64,000 nucleotides of DNA from Dyella nitratireducens. GTDB taxonomy: Bacteria > Pseudomonadota > Gammaproteobacteria > Xanthomonadales > Rhodanobacteraceae. Shown in pieces: positions 25,451 through 34,080 of this stretch; positions within the stretch are counted from its first letter, which is position 1; the number at the start of each line of letters is the position of its first letter. Where the stretch lies: assembly GCF_014642835.1 (NCBI RefSeq), contig NZ_BMJA01000002.1, positions 742,857 to 806,856 of the forward strand, in the 5' to 3' direction. A program made the translations under genes and the position numbers. The notes beneath the pieces are model-generated. The model was not told where the DNA came from. It worked only from the letters and a program-made list of their open reading frames with translations, and made no database searches.

Positions 25451-25637
25451 AATCGCCATCGGTGGCGCGCTGGTTCCCGGACTGCTGATCTGGTTCCTGT
25501 TGTCTGTCGTGCTGTTGCTGCTGTTCGACTGGGTGGTGGGCCGCTATGGCTTGTACCGCTACGTGTGGCATCCGGCGCTGTTGCGCTTGGCTTTTCTGGT
25601 TTGCGTCTTCGGCTGCTTTGCGCTGCTGAACCTTTAA
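25440..25637 (+). CDS. DUF1656 (AaeX-like) small membrane protein
   Basis: A 65-residue protein with two membrane helices (about 8-28 and 43-63) and the MPREIAIGGALVPGLLIWFLLS opening typical of DUF1656. The start at 25440 lies inside the end of the FUSC gene, so translation is coupled. AaeX in E. coli has the same size and context; its exact role in the pump is unknown. Confidence 0.85.
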   Translation: MPREIAIGGALVPGLLIWFLLSVVLLLLFDWVVGRYGLYRYVWHPALLRLAFLVCVFGCFALLNL

Positions 25638-25662
25638 CGGCGAATGATTCGACCCTGATTCC

Positions 25663-26685
25663 ATGAAAAACACACTCTACATCCGCATCGCCATCACCGC
25701 CGTTCTCGTATTGCTCGCCGCGTTTATCGGCTACGGCTTGTGGCGGCATTACATGTACTCACCGTGGACTCGCGATGGACGCATCCGCGCCAACGTGGTG
25801 CGCATCGCACCGGACGTCGCCGGCTTGGTCACCGCGGTGAACGTGGTCGACAACCAGCAAGTAAAGCAAGGCGATGTGCTGTTCGTGATCGACCGCCCAC
25901 GCTATGAGGATGCCTTCGAGCAGGCCAAGGCCAATCTTGCCGCGGCGCAGGCTTCCGTCGCGGCAGCACAGGCGAATATCGATGCCGCCAAGGCCGCTAC
26001 CACGCAAAGCAAAGCCAACTTCACCATGTACGAGGCGCAGTCCAGGCGCCGGCAGAGTCTGCGGGACGTGGTATCCAACGAAGACATTGCCAACGCCAGC
26101 GCTACCGCCGATGCTGCCCGCGCCACCTGGGACAAGGCGCGCGCAGGCATCGAACAGGCGATTGCCGCGCAACAGCAAGCGCAAGCAGCGGTGAAACAAG
26201 CACAGGCAGCGTTGGCCACGGCAGAACTCAACCTGCAACGCACGGAAGTCCGTGCACCGGTGGATGGCTACGTCACCAACCTGCTGGTGCGCGTCGGCGA
26301 TTACGCCAGCGCCGGTGCGCCGCGCCTTGCGATTATCGACAGCCGTTCGTTCTGGGTGGACGGCTATTTCGAGGAAACCAAGCTGCCGCATCTGCACGTG
26401 GGCGATCCGGTCGATATCCGCCTGATGGCCGGTGGCGTGCATTTGCGCGGTACGGTGGAGGGCGTGGCGCGGGGTATTGGCGGTGCGGTCGATCCCACCG
26501 GCAACGACCTGCTCGCCAATATCAATCCCACCTTCAACTGGGTGCGGTTGGCGCAGCGTGTGCCGGTGCGCGTGCGCATCGATACCGATCACATGCCGGC
26601 CGGTACGGTGCTGGTGGCGGGGCAGACCGCCACGCTGGTCGTGCAGCCCGGCGGCCATGGTGATGCCCTGGCCGAGTCACGGTGA
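25663..26685 (+). CDS. HlyD-family periplasmic adaptor (AaeA-like)
   Basis: A 340-residue membrane-fusion protein: N-terminal membrane anchor (6-26), a beta-lipoyl half (VVRIAPDVAGLVTAVNVVDNQQVKQGDVLF), a long alanine- and glutamine-rich coiled-coil hairpin (about 85-195), the second lipoyl half (LQRTEVRAPVDGYVTNLLVRVGDY), and a beta-barrel domain (about 215-310). It bridges the FUSC protein and the outer-membrane channel. Spacing is 25 bases after the DUF1656 gene and seven before the channel gene, so it is in the same operon. Confidence 0.92.
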   Translation: MKNTLYIRIAITAVLVLLAAFIGYGLWRHYMYSPWTRDGRIRANVVRIAPDVAGLVTAVNVVDNQQVKQGDVLFVIDRPRYEDAFEQAKANLAAAQASVAAAQANIDAAKAATTQSKANFTMYEAQSRRRQSLRDVVSNEDIANASATADAARATWDKARAGIEQAIAAQQQAQAAVKQAQAALATAELNLQRTEVRAPVDGYVTNLLVRVGDYASAGAPRLAIIDSRSFWVDGYFEETKLPHLHVGDPVDIRLMAGGVHLRGTVEGVARGIGGAVDPTGNDLLANINPTFNWVRLAQRVPVRVRIDTDHMPAGTVLVAGQTATLVVQPGGHGDALAESR

Positions 26686-26692
26686 AGCCGCC

Positions 26693-28138
26693 ATGCGTAG
26701 CGTGAACATCTTTTCCCATTTACCCGTTGCAGCAACGCTGGCGCTATGCGTGGCGCTGGCCGGTTGTGCCACACCGGGCGGTTTGCATCCCACCGGCAAG
26801 ACGCTTGATGTGAGCCGCCTCAAGAGCGACCAGAGTTTCGCCAACGTGCCGCTCAGCCCCACGGCGTGGCCAAAACAGGATTGGTGGACGAGCTTCGGCG
26901 ATCCGCAACTGAGTGCGCTGATCGAGGAAGCGCTCAAGAACAACCCCGGCCTCGACGAAGCGCAAGCGCGTGCACGGCAGGCGCAGGCGGTGACCGATGA
27001 AGCCTATGCCGCGCGGTTGCCAAACGCGGACCTTGAAGCGGGCGCCGAAGGCACTCGTCTGTCTCTGAAGGATCCGGTCTACCCTCAGTACGTGCTGGGC
27101 CATTTCGCCTGGGGTAAAGCCGTCACGGCGAATTTTTCCTGGGATCTCGATCTGTGGGGCGGCAAACGCGATGCATGGGAGGCCGCACTTGGGCGCAGCC
27201 GTGCAGCGGAGATTGAAACGCGTGCAGCACGTATCCAGCTCTCGGTGAACGTGGCGCGTGCCTATGTGCAGCTGGGTTATGCCTTCGCGGAGCAGGATGT
27301 CGCGGAAGGTGAGCTGCAACGTTCTTCACAAACCCTGGAGCTGACGCGCCGGCTGCTGGCCGGCGGCCTCGCTACGACGCAGCAGGAGGCGTTTGCCGAT
27401 TCACAGGTAGCGAGCGCCGAGCAGCAGAAGGCGCAGGCTGACCGCGCCATCGATGCCGCGCGCAGCAGCTTGTCCGTGTTGCTGGGGCAGGGACCGGATC
27501 GCGGCTTGAGCATCGCCCGTCCGCATCTGCTCGACCCGGGTCTTGTCGCCCTGCCTGATCAATTGCAGATGAACCTGATCGGCCGCCGCGCCGACCTGGT
27601 TGCCGCGCGTTGGCAAGTCGAAGCGGCGTCGCAAGACATCAAGGCCGCCAAGACGGAATTTCTGCCCAACATCAGCTTGAGCGCGATGGCCGGCTTCGTC
27701 GCTGTCGGCGGCAGTACCAATGTGTTCCAGCTGCCGGCGCGCACGTATTCCGTTGGGCCAGCCTTGAGCTTGCCGATCTTCGACGGCGGCCGGCTGCGCG
27801 CCAATCTTGCCGGGGCCGATGCGCGCTACGACGAAGCCGTTGCGCATTACAACAGCCAGCTGATCGGTGCGGTGAACGAAGTGTCGGATCTCGTCTCCGC
27901 GCTGGCGTCAGTGCGTACGCAGGTCGCGCTGGAGCAGCGTGCGAAACAGGACGCCGAGAAGAGCTGGCGCGATGCGTTGGCGGCATACAAGGGTGGTGTG
28001 AGTGGCCCGTTGACGCCGTTGACCAGCCGCCAACAGTTGCTGCTTACCGACCAGCGGCTGGCGTTGTTGCAGAGTCAGCAGGCGGATCTGTCGATTCGGT
28101 TGATCAACGCGCTGGGTGGCGGCTACGACGCAAAGTGA
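26693..28138 (+). CDS. Outer-membrane efflux lipoprotein (NodT/TolC family)
   Basis: A 481-residue outer-membrane channel subunit. The ATG at 26693 opens a lipoprotein signal peptide with lipobox LAGC (cysteine near residue 23). The mature part shows the RND-type outer-membrane-factor repeats: DWWTSFGDPQLSALIEEALKNNPGLDEAQARARQAQA, and in the second half MNLIGRRADLVAARWQVEAASQDIKAAKTEFLPNISLSA, with GPALSLPIFDGGRLRANL before the last helix. It completes the tripartite pump and is last in the operon; a family B repeat begins two bases after its stop. Confidence 0.92.
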   Translation: MRSVNIFSHLPVAATLALCVALAGCATPGGLHPTGKTLDVSRLKSDQSFANVPLSPTAWPKQDWWTSFGDPQLSALIEEALKNNPGLDEAQARARQAQAVTDEAYAARLPNADLEAGAEGTRLSLKDPVYPQYVLGHFAWGKAVTANFSWDLDLWGGKRDAWEAALGRSRAAEIETRAARIQLSVNVARAYVQLGYAFAEQDVAEGELQRSSQTLELTRRLLAGGLATTQQEAFADSQVASAEQQKAQADRAIDAARSSLSVLLGQGPDRGLSIARPHLLDPGLVALPDQLQMNLIGRRADLVAARWQVEAASQDIKAAKTEFLPNISLSAMAGFVAVGGSTNVFQLPARTYSVGPALSLPIFDGGRLRANLAGADARYDEAVAHYNSQLIGAVNEVSDLVSALASVRTQVALEQRAKQDAEKSWRDALAAYKGGVSGPLTPLTSRQQLLLTDQRLALLQSQQADLSIRLINALGGGYDAK

Positions 28139-28140
28139 TC

Positions 28141-28214
28141 GTAGGTTGGGGTGCAAACCCCAGCATCGCGATGCTGATTGACATGGCAATGTTGGGGTTT
28201 ACGCCCCAACCTGC
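28141..28214. repeat. Family B repeat directly after the efflux operon
   Basis: GTAGGTTGGGGTGCAAAC ... ACGCCCCAACCTGC, 74 bases, beginning two bases after the outer-membrane-factor stop codon. It probably forms the 3' end of that mRNA. Confidence 0.88.
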
Positions 28215-28331
28215 GCACGTTGCTACGATTATCATTCGACAACGTTGCGATATTTATCGCACCATGAAACCAGCCTGCAGTTTGGCTATCCAAAACGGAG
28301 GTCAGGCGTCCTTTGATGACAGGGTCCGCGC

Positions 28332-30686
28332 ATGGGGAAGCGAGTTTATTATTTCGGGGATTTTCGCCTTGACCCCGTTGCGCGGGAGCTGAGCCGGAAC
28401 GGCGAGCCGATCACCATCGCGGCCAATGCCTTCGCTTGCCTGGTCTATTTGATCGAACATCGCGAACGTGCCGTCGGCAAGGACGAACTGGTATCCGCGG
28501 TGTGGGGGCGTGTTGACGTCAGCGACAATCTGCTCGCCCAAACCATCGTGCGATTGCGCCGCGCTTTGGGCGACGTCAGCCCCGAGCAGCGCTGTATCAA
28601 GACCATGCCGCGCGTGGGTTACCGCTGGATGCTGGATACGGTGGTTGGCGACGCACCTGACGATACGGCCGAGCAGGCCCGCATAAAAAATGAAAATACG
28701 CAGCCTGAAGCGGGTGCCACCCCAACGCGTGCTTTGTCGCGATCGCCATGGCTGCGGCGTTCACTATGGATGACATCGCTGCTCGTGCTTGTCGCCGTGG
28801 TGGTTTGCTGGCGATGGTCGACACATCACAAACGCGTATCTTTTAGCCGAGGCACGGCCATCGTGTTACCTGCCGAGGTGAATGCCCCGGAGGACTGGAA
28901 GTGGCTGCACCTGGGACTGATGGATCTCATTTCCAATGATTTGCGCGAAGCAAAGGTTCCCGTCGAAAGCAGCCAGACCGTGCTCGATCTGCTCAACGAA
29001 CCGGATACGAACGGTGGCCAGCGGTTTGCGGCATTCGCCTTGGTGATCCGTCCACGCGTCGCCTTGGTCGACAACGCCTGGCAGGTCCATTTGGATGCCA
29101 GCAGTCCCAATGGCCGCACCTGGCAGGCGGAATCGTCGATGGACAGCGTGCTGAAGGCGGCTCGCTCGGCAGAGACCCGGCTGCTGGCGCAGATGGGCAT
29201 CGCGGCAGCACCCGGCAAGCCGGTCTCCGATGACGAAAAACAAGAATATTTGATGAGCATCGAGGCGGCGACGTATGCCGGTTCCGGCGATGTCGTGCGT
29301 GAGTTGCTCGACAAGGCCCCGCCTGCCGTTCGCGAGATGCCCGAGTATGACTATGAAAAAGCCGCATTTCATTGCAACCAAGGCGAGTACGAGCTTTGCA
29401 AGCAAGGCTTGGCTGATCTGCTGCAACGCTTGCCTGCCGACAAGCAGCCGGTATTGCGCGGCAGGGTGCTTGCGCAACAGTACTACGTCTATTTCCGCGA
29501 ACATGATTACGCCGGGGGCGAGGCTGCATTGAACGAAGCGGTGCAACTTCTGCAGAAGCAGAAGAACGCCACGTATCTGGCATTCGCCTATGCCCAGCGC
29601 GGAGAGCTGGCTCTTGCCGACGGAAAATTCGACCAGGCACAGTCCGATTTTGGACTCGCCCGCGTCAACTATGCATTGGATGGCTATACCGTCGCTGCGC
29701 TCGGGATGGATGCGTCCCTGGCCAGGCTAGCCATGCAGCGCGGGCAATTTGCGCAGGCACTTCCCGTGCTGCAGCGCGCCTACGATGAATACCAGCGCAT
29801 GGGCATGCGACAGTTCATTCCCGATCTGTTCCAGGACATGGTTGTTTCGCGAAGGATGTTGTTGCAGTACGCCGACGAGCTGGCTGTCGCCGACAGCTAC
29901 TGGCCATTCGAGGAGAAGCACTGGGACATTCCAGATGACGTCACCCGTCACGTGCTCGTCTATGAACGTGCGCGTGCGTTGGCCGACAACGGCCGCACGA
30001 CCGAGGCGACCAGCCTGTTGGAACATCTGCTTGGCGATATCCAGCGCGATCCCGCCGGCGAACCGGGTTTGCAAGACGTGACCTACATATTGTTGGCCAA
30101 ACTTGCGTTGCAACGGGGCGATATCCAGGCATCGCAAGCGTGGATAGCCAAGGCCCTGGTGCCGCAGCTGTTGCAAAAGGGCAACGACAAGCGGGACTAC
30201 GCCGACGCGTTGCTGACGAACGTGATGGTGATGCAGCGTGCAGGCAAGACGAAGGAACTCAAGGATGGCGTTGCCGCTATGCAGGCATGGGTAGCGGGAG
30301 CACCAGACAAGGACGAGTGGATCGCCATCCTGCTGTTGCGTGCGCAGGCGGTGGAAGCGTGGAGCGAAGGCCACCACGATCAGGCGCTGGCTCAGTGGAA
30401 GCTCGCCATGAGCAAGGCGGATGAATTCGGCGTGCCTGAACTCATCGTCGATATCGGCCAGGCTTATACGCAGGCGTTGCTGGCGGCCGGCAACGTGGAA
30501 GAAGCGGCATCCGTCAGCGGCAAGCTTTCGACCTGGGGCCAACTGGATTGGCGTGCGGCGTGGGCACAGGCATGTGTGTATCGCGCGTTGGGGCAGATGG
30601 CGTATTGGGAGCAATACCGGAACAAGGCACGGCAACTTGCAGGTGATCGTGCATTGCCTGCAGATGCTTCGGTGTTCGTCTATTGA
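28332..30686 (+). CDS. CadC-like membrane transcription regulator with TPR-type periplasmic part
   Basis: A 784-residue one-component regulator. Residues 1-100 are an OmpR-type winged helix (YFGDFRLDPVARELSRNGEP ... NLLAQTIVRLRRALGD ... IKTMPRVGYRWML), followed by a linker and a single membrane helix at about 140-160 (WMTSLLVLVAVVVCW). The remaining 620 residues, on the periplasmic side, are helical repeats of TPR type (for example LAFAYAQRGELALADGKFDQAQSDFGLARVNYALDG). This is the ToxR/CadC plan: direct DNA binding from the membrane in response to a periplasmic signal. No phosphoacceptor is present. Targets may be the adjacent genes, but nothing here proves it. The stop lies two bases before a family B repeat. 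Confidence 0.85.
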   Translation: MGKRVYYFGDFRLDPVARELSRNGEPITIAANAFACLVYLIEHRERAVGKDELVSAVWGRVDVSDNLLAQTIVRLRRALGDVSPEQRCIKTMPRVGYRWMLDTVVGDAPDDTAEQARIKNENTQPEAGATPTRALSRSPWLRRSLWMTSLLVLVAVVVCWRWSTHHKRVSFSRGTAIVLPAEVNAPEDWKWLHLGLMDLISNDLREAKVPVESSQTVLDLLNEPDTNGGQRFAAFALVIRPRVALVDNAWQVHLDASSPNGRTWQAESSMDSVLKAARSAETRLLAQMGIAAAPGKPVSDDEKQEYLMSIEAATYAGSGDVVRELLDKAPPAVREMPEYDYEKAAFHCNQGEYELCKQGLADLLQRLPADKQPVLRGRVLAQQYYVYFREHDYAGGEAALNEAVQLLQKQKNATYLAFAYAQRGELALADGKFDQAQSDFGLARVNYALDGYTVAALGMDASLARLAMQRGQFAQALPVLQRAYDEYQRMGMRQFIPDLFQDMVVSRRMLLQYADELAVADSYWPFEEKHWDIPDDVTRHVLVYERARALADNGRTTEATSLLEHLLGDIQRDPAGEPGLQDVTYILLAKLALQRGDIQASQAWIAKALVPQLLQKGNDKRDYADALLTNVMVMQRAGKTKELKDGVAAMQAWVAGAPDKDEWIAILLLRAQAVEAWSEGHHDQALAQWKLAMSKADEFGVPELIVDIGQAYTQALLAAGNVEEAASVSGKLSTWGQLDWRAAWAQACVYRALGQMAYWEQYRNKARQLAGDRALPADASVFVY

Positions 30687-30688
30687 GC

Positions 30689-30762
30689 GTAGGTTGGGGT
30701 GCAAACCCCAACATCGCCATGTCGATGAGGATGGCAATGTTGGGGTTTGCACCCCAACCTAC
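30689..30762. repeat. Family B repeat between convergent genes
   Basis: A well-conserved 74-base copy (GTAGGTTGGGGTGCAAAC ... GCACCCCAACCTAC), starting two bases after the CadC-like gene stop and ending 21 bases before the stop of the convergent porin gene. Confidence 0.9.
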
Positions 30763-30783
30763 GGGCATCGTTCTGGCTAATCG

Positions 30784-32211
30784 TCAGAACTTGTAATACG
30801 CACTCACATTCACCTGATTCCCACTCGTCTGCTCGCGAGTCTTGCCATTGCTGGTGGAATCGAGAATCGCGTGAATCCATTCCAGCGCAAACGAATAATC
30901 ACCCACGCTGTACATCAGGTTCGCGGCCGTCTGGCGATCCTTCAGCAAGCCGGTTGAGCCATTGTCGAGCCAGCGGATCACGTCGGTCGAATTGGGTTTG
31001 CTGAGGGAATAGAACAGATTGGCGCTCCAGTTCGGCGTGAACTTGTAGCCGCCCATCACGTAGCCGCCGGTATCCTTGATATCGCCGAACTGCGAGAGGT
31101 CACCGAAGATCTGGCCGATGCCGCGGCCCGTATAACCCACGCCACGGAATACCCATGGACCAGGCGTCCATTCACCGCCCAGCTCGAAGGCCGTGCTGGC
31201 GAACTGGCGCTTGATCGGCGTTGGCGAACTGTCGCCCACCCCAGCCAGGTGGATCTGGCCCCAATGCGCCGCGGCGAACAGCATCCACTCCTTCGCCTCC
31301 TGCACGTGCAGCTTTGCTTCGATCTGCGGGCGGAAGTTGGCATTGCCTGCGCTGATGTAGTTGATCGGACTTCCCGGGCCGCTCCATGTGCCTGAGAACG
31401 CGGCTAGATCCAGGCGCCACAGCGGACCGCTCGAACCGTGATTGAGATCCTGCGAGAAGATGATGCCGGGGAAGCGCCAACCGATGATGCCGGTGCCGTA
31501 GCCTAGCGGGAAGGCGATGTGGCTGAGCGAGTTGGGCAGATCATCCAACGGGAATATCAGATCCCACATCTGGCCAATCTTGAAGCTGCTGCCGGTCACC
31601 GGGTTTTCCAGCGTCATATAGGCCTGGCGCAAGCGGGGCAGCGGCTGTTCCATCGAATAAGCGCCGGTGCCGTTGTTGCCGCCGAAGAAATCCATTTCCA
31701 GGTGGCCGCCGCCGATCCAGTCGCCTGCGACCTTTCCGCCGGTCAGATCCAGCCAGAAGCGCGTGTTGCGCACGTCTACGCCACTGAGCTGGCCATTCGA
31801 TCCGGGGATCGGATATTCGGCGTTCTGGCCATTGCCGTAGGTGAAACTCTTGCTCTGCGTAAACGCCGTGGCATCGATAAAGCCATGCAGTGCCACCGAA
31901 ACGCCCGGCGAGCTGGTGAACGTCGGTTTCGTCGGCACCGAGGCGATGGTCTGGGCCTGTTGCGCCTGAACTTGCTGCGTTTGCTGAATTTGCGTCTGCT
32001 GCTGGGTTTGCTGGCTCTGCAGCTGGGTCAGTGCATCCTGCAGTTGCTGCAGATCTTGCTGTTGCTGATTGAGTTGTTGCTGTTGCTTTTCGACCAGCGC
32101 TTTCAGCGCCTGGATTTCCTTGTCCCGTTTGTCGGTCTTTTGTGCGAAAGCAGAAGTGGTGACGGTAAGGCCGATAGCTGCAAGGGCCAGAAACAGGGCA
32201 TGTCGTTTCAT
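30784..32211 (-). CDS. DcaP-like trimeric outer-membrane porin
   Basis: A 475-residue outer-membrane channel. The start at 32211 has GGAG upstream and opens a signal peptide (to about 23, TSAFA). Residues 25-95 form a glutamine-rich coiled coil (many QQQ, QTQ and LQ repeats) that would trimerise in the periplasm. The barrel begins near PGVSVALHGFIDATAF and ends QVNVSAYYKF with a terminal phenylalanine. This N-terminal coiled coil plus barrel is the DcaP plan, which takes up dicarboxylates and other small acids. It is 31 bases downstream of the SatP-type carrier gene, on the same strand, implying a joint outer/inner membrane uptake route for small carboxylates. Confidence 0.82.
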   Translation of the reverse strand: MKRHALFLALAAIGLTVTTSAFAQKTDKRDKEIQALKALVEKQQQQLNQQQQDLQQLQDALTQLQSQQTQQQTQIQQTQQVQAQQAQTIASVPTKPTFTSSPGVSVALHGFIDATAFTQSKSFTYGNGQNAEYPIPGSNGQLSGVDVRNTRFWLDLTGGKVAGDWIGGGHLEMDFFGGNNGTGAYSMEQPLPRLRQAYMTLENPVTGSSFKIGQMWDLIFPLDDLPNSLSHIAFPLGYGTGIIGWRFPGIIFSQDLNHGSSGPLWRLDLAAFSGTWSGPGSPINYISAGNANFRPQIEAKLHVQEAKEWMLFAAAHWGQIHLAGVGDSSPTPIKRQFASTAFELGGEWTPGPWVFRGVGYTGRGIGQIFGDLSQFGDIKDTGGYVMGGYKFTPNWSANLFYSLSKPNSTDVIRWLDNGSTGLLKDRQTAANLMYSVGDYSFALEWIHAILDSTSNGKTREQTSGNQVNVSAYYKF

Positions 32212-32242
32212 GGTGTGCTCCTTATCGTTATGGCTGATGGTT

Positions 32243-32821
32243 TCATGCGGCGCGGGGCGTACCGACCGGCAGCACCTCCCGCTTGTGCGCTTCATTGATG
32301 ATTTCTGCCGCCGATACGTAAAACGCCAGGAGTGCTGTGATCAGGCCCACGTAACCGCCGGCCACGTGCAGGCGGCCCATGCCGGTCCACTCGCCGGCAG
32401 CGAGCAGGAAAAAGGTGATCCACAACGCCAGAAAAATAAGCTGCACCGCACGCACGCCGCGCAGCGTGCCGATCCACATGTAGAACGTGAATACGCCCCA
32501 CATGAAGAGATACCAACCCACGAATGCAGCGGGCACTTTGTCGTGCAGAAACAGCACGAACAATGCAAACGACCACCAGAAGGCGCCATAACTCACGAAC
32601 GCCGTGGCACCGAAGGTATTGCCTCGTGGCAGCTCCATCACGCCGGCGATCATCTGCGCCGTACCGCCATACGCCATCGCTACCGCCAGCACCATGTTCA
32701 TCGCATCGCCGGTAAACCAGCCGGCGTTGATCATGCTCAACAACCACGTCGTCAACGCGAAACCCGCCAGGCCTAGCGGGGCCGGGTTGGAAAATCGCGC
32801 AATACCCTGTTCATTGCTCAT
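32243..32821 (-). CDS. satP: GPR1/FUN34/YaaH-family acetate/succinate carrier
   Basis: A 192-residue inner-membrane protein with six membrane helices. It opens with the family signature FSNPAPLGLAGFALTTWLLS, followed by GGTAQMIAGVMELPRGNTFGATAFVSYGAFWWSF, both diagnostic. A GGGGAGG ribosome-binding site lies seven bases before the ATG. E. coli SatP moves acetate and succinate with protons. The porin gene follows in the same direction after 31 bases. Confidence 0.9.
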   Translation of the reverse strand: MSNEQGIARFSNPAPLGLAGFALTTWLLSMINAGWFTGDAMNMVLAVAMAYGGTAQMIAGVMELPRGNTFGATAFVSYGAFWWSFALFVLFLHDKVPAAFVGWYLFMWGVFTFYMWIGTLRGVRAVQLIFLALWITFFLLAAGEWTGMGRLHVAGGYVGLITALLAFYVSAAEIINEAHKREVLPVGTPRAA

Positions 32822-33259
32822 GGCAGAAACCTCCCCAAAATGGAATGGACGGAGTGCGTGCTCCGTACTGCCCGCAGTGCCCGGCTCCCTGGTTGGCGTG
32901 GTGCGCCATGCCCGCGCTCTGACACGGATGGCGACCCGATGGCTGGGTGCGCCACGTCATTGGATGCGTTCAATCGCGCTGCTATGAGTCGCCAGTGCGG
33001 CGTTCAGGCACGGCAAGGCGCCGGCAGGGACGCTGTCGTCATGACGGCTCGCACCGTTTCGACGTGGGCTCCTCCCTTTGCATGCCTGGAGGCAAGCCAG
33101 GCTTCTTTACCCGTGCAAACGCGGAAGTGCTGCATGGCAGCAAGCTGGCCGCGCAGGCTTAAAACCCTGAAGCCGACTTTACGGATTTATGACTAAAACA
33201 CCAGATGTCTGGCGTGCAAATTCATCATCTGGTGAATCGGATAAAGGTGCGGAGTGCGT
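32822..33259. other. 438-base intergenic region upstream of satP
   Basis: No supported gene. A small hairpin (CCTGG-AGGCAAG-CCAGG) lies near 33090-33106. The region must hold the satP promoter on the minus strand, but no convincing -35/-10 pair stands out. Short open frames here lack start signals and similarity to anything I know. Confidence 0.5.
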
Positions 33260-33874
33260 TTACGGTGTTCGTTTTGTTCTAGACAGAAGCCACCGCACGT
33301 GTTGCAGATCCTCGGCCGTATCGACGTCCAAAAGGCTTTCCGACTCGAACAGGTCCACGCGGGACATATCCTGTTGCCATATCGCACGCGCCCCCTGCGG
33401 GCCGGAAAGTGCAGCCAACGCGTCGAAACAGTCGCGCGGAAACAGGGCAGGCGGCCCCTGCGTACCGTGCTGGGTCGTGATGAGAATACGCTCCGATGCT
33501 TGCGTGTGACGTTGCAGCATGGTGTTCAACATGTCCAGATCGAGCAGCGGCTGATCCGCCAGGCAAACGAACACGGCCGACGCCGACGGAAACGCGCGGA
33601 CCAAGGCGCGAACGCCCGCGGCTAGCGAATGGCCCATACCGGACTGCCAGTCTTTGCAGCGGATCAGGCCCAGCGGCAAATCATCGAGCACCGCTTCGAC
33701 TTCATCGGCATAAGCGCCGGTGACCACGAGCACAGGCGCACCCGTTTCCAGCAGCATGCGAGCCATGCGCCGAACCATGGGCTCGCTGGCGATCGGCGCC
33801 AGTTGCTTGGCGCCACCGAAGCGGCTGCCTTCGCCGGCGGCGAGTAAGAGAATGACGGGTAAATCGTGGGGCAT
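33260..33874 (-). CDS. MobA-like NTP transferase (MocA-type molybdenum cofactor nucleotidyltransferase)
   Basis: About 204 residues from the start at 33874 (an ATG five codons upstream is also possible). The N terminus VILLLAAGEGSRFGGAKQLAPI is the nucleotide-binding loop of the MobA/MocA group. VFVCLADQPLLDLDML carries the metal-binding acidic residue in a CLADQP motif, and GPPALFPRDCFDALAALSGPQGARAI is the substrate lid. MocA adds CMP to molybdopterin to make the MCD cofactor used by xanthine-oxidase-family enzymes. It lies downstream of xdhC on the same strand and opposite the Mo hydroxylase operon it likely serves. Confidence 0.85.
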   Translation of the reverse strand: MPHDLPVILLLAAGEGSRFGGAKQLAPIASEPMVRRMARMLLETGAPVLVVTGAYADEVEAVLDDLPLGLIRCKDWQSGMGHSLAAGVRALVRAFPSASAVFVCLADQPLLDLDMLNTMLQRHTQASERILITTQHGTQGPPALFPRDCFDALAALSGPQGARAIWQQDMSRVDLFESESLLDVDTAEDLQHVRWLLSRTKRTP

Positions 33875-33911
33875 GGTTGAATTACCCATTCTTGCCAAGT
33901 TCCACCTTGCC

Positions 33912-33938
33912 GTCATTCCCGCGAAAGCGGGAATCCAT
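33912..33938. repeat. Short family A palindrome
   Basis: CGTCATTCCCGCGAAAGCGGG followed by AATCCA: a single arm of the family A repeat, with its own internal hairpin, between xdhC and the mocA-like gene. Confidence 0.65.
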
Positions 33939-33951
33939 TTTGCTCTAGCGC

Positions 33952-34080
33952 GTAGGTTGGGGTGCAAACCCCAACATTGTGATGCATGGGATATCGATGT
34001 TGGGGTTCGCTTCCTTCGCACTATCGCCTTCTCAAACCGCAAAAACGCAGGGATACGTCAGGGTTCGCACCCCAACCTAC
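33952..34080. repeat. Composite family B repeat overlapping the xdhC stop
   Basis: A 129-base copy: the usual left end and centre, then an extra module (AAAAACGCAGGGATACGTCAG) before the right end CGCACCCCAACCTAC. On the minus strand that right end reads GTAGGTTGGGG, and its TAG (34077-34079) is the stop codon of xdhC. The extra module recurs in the composite at 54916-55221. Confidence 0.85.
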
